The notes under the pieces: generated by a model
What the model saw: only the letters and a program-made list of their open reading frames with translations
The model's database searches: none
What the model was told of the DNA's origin: nothing
Shown here: piece after piece, positions 1 to 6,168 of the stretch
Numbering within the stretch: position 1 is the stretch's first letter
Layout of the letters: each line of letters opens with the position of its first letter
Translations under genes and position numbers: made by a program
NCBI GenBank assembly: GCA_946184715.1
Contig: CAMHGU010000036.1
Coordinates: forward strand, 1 to 13,423
Origin: an uncultured bacterium
Lineage (GTDB): Bacteria; Bacteroidota; Bacteroidia; Bacteroidales; Muribaculaceae
Length of the DNA: 13,423 nucleotides
Direction: 5' to 3'

Positions 1-19
1 TATTGTGGGGAAAAGGGGT

Positions 20-27
20 TATCTTTG
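20..27 (+). promoter_or_regulatory. Candidate -7 promoter element (Bacteroidota type)
   Basis: The octamer TATCTTTG matches the Bacteroidota -7 consensus TAnnTTTG exactly and lies 29 bases before the first ATG of the first secreted-protein gene. The expected -33 element would fall at or beyond the left window edge, so it cannot be judged. The inferred leader is about 20-25 nt with no Shine-Dalgarno sequence, which is usual for this phylum. Confidence 0.5.
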
Positions 28-56
28 CGGTGTAAACCTACCATTATTAAACATTT

Positions 57-767
57 ATGATGATGAAAACTATCAAAAACCTCTCAATCATCGCCCTGCT
101 GGCAGGCGCCATAGGCTTGTCGGCTCCCGCTGAGGCCCAAATGCTCCAGCACAAGCCCTCGGGCACCACCACCCTCTCCGACCTCAAGAAGCAGCAGCAA
201 CAGAACCACGACAGCGCTCCGCAGCAAAGCGAGTCGCAAGCATCGCCAAGCACGAAGAAGGCGCAGCCCTCCAAGAGCGCGAAGAAGTCGCAAGGCAAGA
301 GCGCCAAGCGGGCCACCAAGCGCGAGAAGGCCGAGGCTATGCCTGAAGAGTTTCGCGAGGAGATAATCGCGTCGATGATGGCGCGCTTCCGCATGTGCCG
401 CAATCGCAGCGGTCAGCTCATCAACTCGCCCGCCACAGGCAAGCCCTACGCCATCCTCTACTACCCCGTGCAGAATATGGAATACCAAGCCTGCACCGGC
501 TATAAGTACAGCGGCAACAACCCCACCAACTACACGCCCGACGCCACAGGCGAAGGCGATGAGGTGGTCAACGCTCTCAACACCGAGAGCAACGGCAACC
601 TCGAGATGCGCCTTGCCACCGCGGCCGAAATCAAGACCGCGCGCAGCCACGGCATCGTGGATATGGGCGCGCCGGCCGACGGCATCTACCTCGCCGTGCC
701 GCAGAATGTGTTCAACCGCCTGCGCGACGTGGTGAAGCAGTACGACAGCGGAGCCGTAATGGACTAA
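57..767 (+). CDS. Exported protein of unknown function (paralogue A)
   Basis: I do not recognise the family. The 236-residue product starts with a signal peptide (residues 1 to about 27, basic start, hydrophobic core, Ala-rich end at A-E-A before Gln28). Mature sequence has a conserved T-L-S-D-L-K-K-Q motif (about 39-46), then a Gln/Ser/Lys-rich, very basic and probably disordered stretch (about 47-93), then a folded-looking domain (about 97-230). The domain contains R-F-R-M-C-R (110-115), an aromatic Y-Y-P motif (135-137) and A-P-A-D-G-I-Y (205-211). The next gene repeats the same plan and motifs, so they are tandem paralogues. Three consecutive ATG codons (57, 60, 63) leave the exact start open; all keep the signal peptide. 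It is probably periplasmic or outer-surface; no lipobox is visible. A promoter-like element lies just upstream. Confidence 0.85.
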   Translation: MMMKTIKNLSIIALLAGAIGLSAPAEAQMLQHKPSGTTTLSDLKKQQQQNHDSAPQQSESQASPSTKKAQPSKSAKKSQGKSAKRATKREKAEAMPEEFREEIIASMMARFRMCRNRSGQLINSPATGKPYAILYYPVQNMEYQACTGYKYSGNNPTNYTPDATGEGDEVVNALNTESNGNLEMRLATAAEIKTARSHGIVDMGAPADGIYLAVPQNVFNRLRDVVKQYDSGAVMD

Positions 768-823
768 ACCTTATTCCATCTCCATTGCCTAAATCTCAGT
801 AATAATCTACAAACCAATCGTAT

Positions 824-1579
824 ATGAAAAAATTCCACAAATTCGTCCTCGCGTGCTTCGTCATCGGTGCGCTGGCGATTGCCATGCCTGTTTCGGCACA
901 GCTTTCCAACTCTAATCGGTCAGGTGGGCTTACACTCAAAGACCTCAAGAAGCAGAACGAAGATAAGAATCAAGGCACACCGTCGCAAAGCACGCCCTCG
1001 CAAGGTCAAAACAGCGGCAAGAGCGGCGGTCTCAACTCCCTCAGAAAGCTCAACCCCAACTACGGCATCGATGAAAACAAGCCCGACGACGGGTCCGCCG
1101 ATGACAACGGCGGCAATAGCGGCGGCTACTCCGGCGGCTATGGCGGCAACGACAAAGAACCGAAGCTCAGTCAAAAGGAAAAAGACCGCATCTGCTACGA
1201 ATTTATGACACGTTTCCGCCCCTGCCGCGACCACGACCGGAATTACAAGCCTTCATCCCACGACAACAAGCCTTTCGCCGTGATGTACTATCCGATGAAA
1301 AATATCGAGTACTACGCCATCACCGGTAAGATGTGGACTATGGGCAAGAAATACGACTATATGCACTACGACGCTATGAAAGCCAAAGAGGTAATCAATA
1401 CAATCGCTAAGGAAACCGGCGGCACAGTCAAACTGCGCATCGCCGGCACCCAAGAACTGAACTACGGCAAAACTTATGGCGCAGTGGAGGTAGCCGCCCC
1501 CGCCGATGGCATCTACTTCGACATCCCTATCGACCTTTACGAACGCCTCGAAGAAGTGCTGCCGCAATTAGCGCCCTGA
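824..1579 (+). CDS. Exported protein of unknown function (paralogue B)
   Basis: A 251-residue paralogue of the preceding gene, 56 bases downstream with no promoter-like element between, so probably co-transcribed. It has a signal peptide (about 1-25, ending P-V-S-A before Gln26), the motif T-L-K-D-L-K-K-Q (37-44), a Gly/Ser/Asn/Asp-rich disordered linker (about 45-115, with G-G-Y-S-G-G-Y-type repeats), then the shared domain (about 117-247): R-F-R-P-C-R (130-135), Y-Y-P (155-157) and A-P-A-D-G-I-Y (225-231). The linker differs completely from paralogue A (acidic/Gly-rich against Lys/Gln-rich), while the short N-terminal motif and the C-terminal domain are kept, so those are probably the functional parts. 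The Cys in R-F-R-x-C-R is conserved between the pair. The only cysteine in the signal peptide is not in a lipobox. Function is unknown. Confidence 0.85.
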   Translation: MKKFHKFVLACFVIGALAIAMPVSAQLSNSNRSGGLTLKDLKKQNEDKNQGTPSQSTPSQGQNSGKSGGLNSLRKLNPNYGIDENKPDDGSADDNGGNSGGYSGGYGGNDKEPKLSQKEKDRICYEFMTRFRPCRDHDRNYKPSSHDNKPFAVMYYPMKNIEYYAITGKMWTMGKKYDYMHYDAMKAKEVINTIAKETGGTVKLRIAGTQELNYGKTYGAVEVAAPADGIYFDIPIDLYERLEEVLPQLAP

Positions 1580-1607
1580 CGCAGTCCACGAAGTCTATAA
1601 TCCTCTA

Positions 1608-1641
1608 CAGGCTTGCTCGGCATAGTAGCCGGGCAAGCCTG
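1608..1641 (+). terminator. 13-bp hairpin, possible terminator after the secreted-protein pair
   Basis: Bases 1608-1620 pair with 1629-1641 over 13 positions, with one G-T (G-U in RNA) pair and an 8-base loop. It starts 28 bases after the stop of paralogue B. There is no T-run after the stem, so it is not a textbook intrinsic terminator; it could stabilise the 3' end instead. Beyond it and up to the nadB promoter I see no gene. Confidence 0.5.
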
Positions 1642-1742
1642 CTCTATCACCCGAGCACCGCATCGCGCCACGGCACCACATCGCCTTGCGAATCGAGCCC
1701 TCAATGTGTGAAAACAGTAGAGCATCGGCCGGCGGATTGAGC

Positions 1743-1761
1743 GGGATGAGGGGCGGGCGGG
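1743..1761 (+). other. Putative G-quadruplex motif upstream of nadB
   Basis: Four runs of at least three G lie in a row (1743-1745, 1750-1753, 1755-1757, 1759-1761) with spacers of 4, 1 and 1 bases, which fits the usual G3+N1-7 quadruplex pattern. It is followed by a run of five T (1766-1770) and lies about 45 bases before the nadB -7 element. Whether it folds or acts is unknown. Confidence 0.45.
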
Positions 1762-1805
1762 TGTGTTTTTAGGAGCTGGAGCGATGGGGATAGCTGAATT
1801 TTGCG

Positions 1806-1813
1806 TAAATTTG
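1806..1813 (+). promoter_or_regulatory. Candidate -7 promoter element of the nadB operon
   Basis: TAAATTTG matches the Bacteroidota consensus TAnnTTTG exactly and ends 25 bases before the nadB ATG, which would give a short leader of about 20 nt. No TTTG-type -33 element is visible at the usual spacing; the region there is G-rich. Confidence 0.55.
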
Positions 1814-1838
1814 CTGCCGAAAACCAAACAGCAACGAT

Positions 1839-3419
1839 ATGACAAAGAAATACGACTATCTCGTGATAGGTTCGGGCATAGCGGGAATGAGCTTTGCCCT
1901 CAAAGTGGCGGCTACCGGCAAGGTGGCTCTGATATGCAAGACCACCCTCGAAGAGGCCAACACCTTCCTGGCGCAAGGCGGCGTGGCGAGCGTGACCAAC
2001 CGCCTGGTTGACAACTTCGAGAAGCACATCAACGACACAATGATAGCGGGCGACTACCTGAGCGACCGCGCAGCCGTGGAGAAGGTGGTGCGCGAAGCGC
2101 CGTCGCAGATCGACCAGCTGATTAAGTGGGGCGTGGCCTTCGACCGCAACGAGAAGGGCGACTTCGACCTCCACAAGGAGGGCGGGCACTCCGAATTCCG
2201 TATCCTGCACCACAAGGACAACACCGGCGCCGAGATCCAGGACAGCCTGATTGAGACGGTGAAGAAGCACAGCAACATCGACGTGTACGAGAACCACTTC
2301 GCAGTGGAGATTATCACCCAGCACCACCTGGGCAAGATCGTGACGCGCCGCACCCCCGACATCACCTGCTACGGAGCGTATATCCTCGACCCCGAGAGCG
2401 GCAAAGTTGACACCTTCCTGTCGAAGGTGACCGTGATGGCCACCGGTGGCATCGGGGCAGTGTATACCACGACCACCAATCCCCTCGTGGCCACAGGCGA
2501 TGGCATCGCGATGGTGTATCGCGCCAAAGGCACGGTGAAGGATATGGAGTTTGTGCAATTCCACCCCACGGCATTCTACCACCCGGGCGACCGTCCGTCG
2601 TTTCTCATCACCGAGGCGATGCGCGGCTACGGTGCCGTGCTTCGCGACATTCACGGCCGCGAGTTTATGCAGAAGTACGACCCGCGGCTGTCGCTGGCGC
2701 CGCGCGACATCGTGGCCCGCGCCATCGACAACGAGATGAAGCTCAGCGGCGCCGAGCACGTATATCTCGACGTCACCCACAAAGACCCCGAGCTCACCAA
2801 AGAGCATTTCCCCAACATCTACGCCAAGTGCCTTACCTACGGCATCGACATCACCAAGGACTACATCCCCGTGGCACCGGCGGCCCATTACCTCTGCGGC
2901 GGTATCAAAGTGGACCTCGACGCCTGCTCGTCGATACGGCGCCTCTACGCCGTGGGCGAATGTTCGTGCACCGGACTTCACGGCGGCAACCGCCTGGCGT
3001 CGAATTCGCTCATCGAGGCCGTGGTGTATGCCGAAGCCGCCTCGCGCCACGCAATGGCCCACATCGACGAGTACGCCTTCCGCGACGACGTGCCCGAGTG
3101 GAACGATGAAGGCACCCTCCACAACGAAGAGATGGTGCTCATATCGCAAAGTGCGAAAGAGGTGTGCCAGATAATGAGCAGCTACGTGGGCATCGTGCGT
3201 AGCGACCTTCGCCTCAAGCGCGCCTGGAACCGCCTCGACATTCTCTACGAAGAGACCGAGGCCCTCTTCAAGAGCAGCAAAGTGACCCGCGAGATATGCG
3301 AATTGCGCAATATCATCAACGTAGGCTATCTGATTATGCGGCAGGCGATGGAGCGCAAAGAGAGCCGCGGGCTTCACTACACCATCGACTATCCGCCGGT
3401 GAAGCACACTGAAGAGTGA
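1839..3419 (+). CDS. nadB: L-aspartate oxidase
   Basis: Cytoplasmic FAD enzyme that oxidises L-aspartate to iminoaspartate, the first step of de novo NAD synthesis (quinolinate is then made by NadA). At 526 residues it has near-normal family length. An N-terminal dinucleotide-binding motif G-S-G-I-A-G (11-16) and Q-G-G-V-A (46-50) bind FAD. Family signatures include E-G-G-H-S (114-118), H-P-T-A-F (242-246), A-P-R-D (287-290), A-A-H-Y-L-C-G-G (348-355) and the FAD-binding G-E-C-S-C-T-G-L-H-G-G-N-R-L (373-386). His242, Arg289 and His350 fall where active-site residues are expected by comparison with the E. coli enzyme as I remember it. A helical C-terminal domain follows (about 420-520). Succinate dehydrogenase/fumarate reductase flavoproteins are the main relatives, but length and the H-G-G-N-R motif favour NadB. 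nadA and nadC are not in the window. The next gene overlaps its stop codon. Confidence 0.96.
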   Translation: MTKKYDYLVIGSGIAGMSFALKVAATGKVALICKTTLEEANTFLAQGGVASVTNRLVDNFEKHINDTMIAGDYLSDRAAVEKVVREAPSQIDQLIKWGVAFDRNEKGDFDLHKEGGHSEFRILHHKDNTGAEIQDSLIETVKKHSNIDVYENHFAVEIITQHHLGKIVTRRTPDITCYGAYILDPESGKVDTFLSKVTVMATGGIGAVYTTTTNPLVATGDGIAMVYRAKGTVKDMEFVQFHPTAFYHPGDRPSFLITEAMRGYGAVLRDIHGREFMQKYDPRLSLAPRDIVARAIDNEMKLSGAEHVYLDVTHKDPELTKEHFPNIYAKCLTYGIDITKDYIPVAPAAHYLCGGIKVDLDACSSIRRLYAVGECSCTGLHGGNRLASNSLIEAVVYAEAASRHAMAHIDEYAFRDDVPEWNDEGTLHNEEMVLISQSAKEVCQIMSSYVGIVRSDLRLKRAWNRLDILYEETEALFKSSKVTREICELRNIINVGYLIMRQAMERKESRGLHYTIDYPPVKHTEE

Positions 3420-4870
3420 TGCTACGCCACGCCGCCATAGCCCTCGCGCTGGCAGCGAGCCTTACCGCCGCGGCGCAGAGCAGCTTCGTGGAAGCCGGGC
3501 TGCGCTGCCACGTCGTGGCGCCCGACACCGTGCTGGTGGCCAATGGGCGCGACAGCACCCGCTACGTGGCCGGGCATTTCACCGTTCCGGCGAGCATCGA
3601 GCACGACGGGCAGGCGTGGACTGTAGCCGGCATCGCCCCCGAAGGGTTCTCCGGCTGCTATCGCTTGACCTCGATAGAGCTGCCCGCCACCCTTCGCGCC
3701 ATAGGCGACCGCGCCTTCGAAGGATGCCTCGGGCTTGAGAGCATCACCATCCCCGACAGCGTCGCGACCATAGGGCGCGACATCCTCGCCGAGTGCAACT
3801 CGCTTCGCGCCATCACCTATCGCGCGCGAGCGGTGCGGCGCTTCGGGTCGCTGGGCTTGACGGCCCGCTACGGCGAGTCGAGCGTAGGCTCCTTCGTCAT
3901 TGCCGATGGCGTGAAGATAGTGCCGCCTGGCTTGGCCTCCCACCTTACCGCCATTGACTCAGTGGCTATTCCGGCGAGCGTGGAGCGGATAGGCGAAGGC
4001 GCCTTCGCGTTCTGCCACAGCTTGCGCCGTATCAGCGTGGCCGCAGGCAACCTCCATTACCGCGGCGACGCCGGCTACCTCACCACCATCGGGGCCGACA
4101 CCCTCGTGGCGTGGCCCGAAGCGCTGCAGCCCGACAGCATCATCAGCCTGCCGCCCGGCATCACCGCCATAGCGCCGCAAGCCTTTGCCGGCAATGTGCG
4201 CCTCGCGGAGATTGACCTCGCCAATGGAGCGCTGCGCTTCATAGGGCGAATGGCCTTCTACCACACTCGGCTCCTCAGCGCTACCGTACCCGCTACCGTG
4301 GAGCGCATCGGGCCTATGGCCTGGGCTGCGTGTCCTCGCCTGCTCGACATCAACGCCGCCCTCGGCAACGCCACCTACGTAGCCCACGACGGCATCCTGC
4401 TCAACCGCCGGTGGCACTCCATCGAGGCGTTCCCCTGCGGCCGCCGCGGCACCGCCACCACTCCACGCGGGGTGAAAGGCATAGGCGTGGGTGCTTTCGC
4501 CTTCTGCCTCCTCGACAGCATCGACATTGCCGAAGGCGTGTTCGAGATTGCCAACGCGGCATTCACCCGCTCGCCCCACCTTGCCTCGGTGAAACTCCCC
4601 ACCACCCTGCAGCGCATCGACAAAGAGAGCTTCGCCGATTGCCACAGCCTCACCGCCATTGAGCTGCCCGAAGGCGTGACCCATATAGGACGAATGGCCT
4701 TCGCCTTCTGCACAGGGCTGCGAAGCATCGTGTGCCACGGCGCCGAGCCGCCGCATCTCGGCGAAGGAGCCTTCTACAAAGTTACCGACTGCAACGTCAG
4801 CGCCCCGAGCGAAGCCTATCGCAGCTGGCTCCCCGACTTACCCCTCACCCTAACCCCTCAACAACGATGA
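3419..4870 (+). CDS. Exported BspA-like leucine-rich repeat protein
   Basis: The 483-residue product has a signal peptide (about 1-19, Ala/Leu-rich core, A-A-A before Gln20) and then roughly nine leucine-rich repeats of the BspA/LRR_5 type. These are recognisable as repeated I-G-x-x-A-F-x-x-C-x-x-L-x-x-I-x-(I/L)-P units, for example around 96-120, 196-216, 416-440 and 444-470 (approximate). Such proteins are exported and usually bind other proteins or surfaces. No transmembrane anchor or clear sorting domain is seen at the C-terminus. I prefer ATG 3419, whose A is the last base of the nadB stop; an in-frame GTG at 3416 is the alternative and adds one residue. Its stop overlaps the pdxB start by four bases (ATGA), so translation of all three genes is probably coupled. 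Its place between two cofactor-synthesis genes is unexplained. Confidence 0.88.
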   Translation: MLRHAAIALALAASLTAAAQSSFVEAGLRCHVVAPDTVLVANGRDSTRYVAGHFTVPASIEHDGQAWTVAGIAPEGFSGCYRLTSIELPATLRAIGDRAFEGCLGLESITIPDSVATIGRDILAECNSLRAITYRARAVRRFGSLGLTARYGESSVGSFVIADGVKIVPPGLASHLTAIDSVAIPASVERIGEGAFAFCHSLRRISVAAGNLHYRGDAGYLTTIGADTLVAWPEALQPDSIISLPPGITAIAPQAFAGNVRLAEIDLANGALRFIGRMAFYHTRLLSATVPATVERIGPMAWAACPRLLDINAALGNATYVAHDGILLNRRWHSIEAFPCGRRGTATTPRGVKGIGVGAFAFCLLDSIDIAEGVFEIANAAFTRSPHLASVKLPTTLQRIDKESFADCHSLTAIELPEGVTHIGRMAFAFCTGLRSIVCHGAEPPHLGEGAFYKVTDCNVSAPSEAYRSWLPDLPLTLTPQQR

Positions 4871-5856
4871 AGACCATCATTGAAGCCAACATTCCCTATA
4901 TCCACGGCCTTATAGAACCTTACAGCGAAGTGGAATATCTCGAATCAGAAGATATCACGCCCGAGGCAGTGCGCGACGCCGACGCCCTGCTCGTGCGCAC
5001 CCGCACCCGCTGCGACGAGGCGCTACTCGGCGGCAGCCGTGTGACGTTTGTAGGCACAGCCACCATCGGGCTCGACCACATCGACCTGCCGTGGTGTGCC
5101 GCCCACGGCATCGAAGCCGTCAACGCCCCCGGGTGCAACGCCCCCGCGGTGGCCCAGTGGGTGCTCGCCGTAGTGGCCCGCATGATGACCAAGACGCCGG
5201 CCGACACCGTGCTCGGCATCGTAGGCGTGGGCCACGTGGGCAGCATCGTCGAGAATTGGGCCAGAGCAATAGGCTTCAACGTGCTGCGCTGCGACCCGCC
5301 GCGCCGGCGCGCCGAGGGCGGCGACTTCATCGCCCTCAACGAGCTGATAGCCCGTGCCGACATCGTCACGCTCCACACCCCGCTCTACCGCGAAGGCCCC
5401 GACGCCACCTACCATATGGTTGATGCCCGCCTCATCAGCGCCTTGCGCCCCAATGCTATCCTGCTCAATGCCGCCCGCGGCGCCATCTTCCACACCGAAG
5501 AGGTGCTTCGCGCCCTCAGCGCGCGCCCCGACGTGCGTCTCGCCATCGACTGCTGGGAGGGCGAGCCGCAGCTCAACAAGCAGCTGCTGCGCCGCGCCGA
5601 GATTGCCACACCCCACATCGCCGGATATTCGCTTGAAGGCAAGCATCGCGCCACGGCCCTCGTGGTGAGCACTTTAGCCCGCCACTTCGGGTTGCCTATC
5701 GACCTCGGCCACATCGATATGGGCACCGCGTCGCGCCCATCGCTGCAGCGCATCGCCCAGAGCTACGACCCAATGCCCGACGACCGAGCCCTCCGCGCCG
5801 AGCCCTCCGCCCTCGAGCGCCTCCGCAACCGCTACGCCCTGCGCCCCGAGCCATAG
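4867..5856 (+). CDS. pdxB: Erythronate-4-phosphate dehydrogenase
   Basis: NAD-dependent oxidation of 4-phospho-D-erythronate, the second step of the DXP-dependent pyridoxal phosphate pathway, in the cytoplasm. The 329-residue protein belongs to the D-2-hydroxyacid dehydrogenases. It has a Rossmann motif G-I-V-G-V-G-H-V-G (117-125), then C-D-P-P-R (142-146), a PdxB signature that replaces the usual acidic turn. Likely catalytic residues are Arg204 (N-A-A-R-G), Glu233 (W-E-G-E-P) and His250 (P-H-I-A-G-Y-S-L-E-G-K). The W-E-G-E-P and H-I-A-G-Y motifs distinguish PdxB from PGDH or glyoxylate reductase. The C-terminal tail is some 45 residues shorter than that of E. coli PdxB (about 378 residues), which I believe is common in this phylum. 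The start is ATG 4867, overlapping the LRR gene stop; a longer in-frame extension upstream lies inside that gene and is rejected. Confidence 0.93.
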   Translation: MKTIIEANIPYIHGLIEPYSEVEYLESEDITPEAVRDADALLVRTRTRCDEALLGGSRVTFVGTATIGLDHIDLPWCAAHGIEAVNAPGCNAPAVAQWVLAVVARMMTKTPADTVLGIVGVGHVGSIVENWARAIGFNVLRCDPPRRRAEGGDFIALNELIARADIVTLHTPLYREGPDATYHMVDARLISALRPNAILLNAARGAIFHTEEVLRALSARPDVRLAIDCWEGEPQLNKQLLRRAEIATPHIAGYSLEGKHRATALVVSTLARHFGLPIDLGHIDMGTASRPSLQRIAQSYDPMPDDRALRAEPSALERLRNRYALRPEP

Positions 5857-5871
5857 GAAACTGAACGCGGC

Positions 5872-5937
5872 TGCGTCGCGCATTACTTAACCGCTCCAAA
5901 TCGCCCGCCGTCCCCGTAGTGCGCGACGAAGTCGCGT
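5872..5937 (+). terminator. Palindromic 3' region after pdxB with two competing hairpins
   Basis: Bases 5874-5886 pair with 5916-5928 over 13 positions (one G-U), closing a 29-base loop. The right arm can instead fold locally: 5922-5927 pairs perfectly with 5931-5936 around the 3-base loop GAA. The structure starts 16 bases after the pdxB stop and has no T-run. It may end or protect the nadB-pdxB transcript; the two folds exclude each other. Confidence 0.45.
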
Positions 5938-6030
5938 AACTACCCCGAGCAAATCTCCTCCGCAAGCCACCGGGCTGCAACTTTTTGCACTAATTATCGG
6001 GGCTAATGCTACGATATTAAAAATTATTCG

Positions 6031-6038
6031 TATATTTG
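6031..6038 (+). promoter_or_regulatory. Candidate -7 promoter element of the signalling operon
   Basis: TATATTTG matches TAnnTTTG exactly and lies in the most AT-rich part of the intergenic region. Transcription would start near 6045, giving a leader of about 120 nt before the ATG at 6169. No convincing -33 TTTG lies at the usual spacing; a TTTG at 5984-5987 is too far upstream. No comparable element is seen in the short gaps further down the operon, so this may drive all seven genes. Confidence 0.55.
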
Positions 6039-6058
6039 ACAATCGAAAGCGACTGCCA

Positions 6059-6113
6059 AGCGGGTGGCCGCTCGGAGCGTTACCGTAAAGGCCTCAGTGG
6101 GCCGCGAGCGGTT
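6059..6113 (+). promoter_or_regulatory. Structured 5' leader of the signalling operon
   Basis: A nested inverted repeat is visible: 6068-6074 pairs with 6105-6111 (extendable by two G-U pairs), and inside it 6090-6093 pairs with 6100-6103. A competing short hairpin uses 6059-6063 with 6068-6072. It matches no riboswitch family that I recognise. It may be a regulatory or stabilising leader; the long distance from promoter to ATG is the main support. Confidence 0.35.
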
Positions 6114-6168
6114 GCGCCCTAAAGTCAAAGTCAATTATTAACCCTTTAAACCATATTATTTTCCGGAC

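Larger units (their letters stand above)
5857..6168. other. 312-base intergenic region between the two operons
   Basis: No credible gene is seen here. The left part holds the palindromic sequence after pdxB; the middle (about 5980-6045) is AT-rich and carries the promoter element; the right part is a structured leader, ending in an AT-rich stretch directly before the FHA-protease ATG. The minus-strand readings across it are short or shadows. Confidence 0.7.

Noticed and set aside
1701..3407. 568-residue open frame on the minus strand opposite nadB
   Set aside because: It mirrors the GC-rich codon pattern of nadB, shows no recognisable domain, and nadB itself is unmistakable.
3416..3418. GTG as start of the LRR gene
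   Set aside because: ATG 3419 follows immediately in frame and forms a typical stop/start overlap with nadB; the GTG adds only one residue.
4732..4866. 45-codon upstream extension of pdxB
   Set aside because: It lies inside the LRR gene, is basic and low in complexity, and the normal PdxB N-terminus begins at ATG 4867.
3419..4870. Type IX secretion cargo
   Set aside because: No recognisable C-terminal sorting domain is seen; the C-terminus ends soon after the last leucine-rich repeat.
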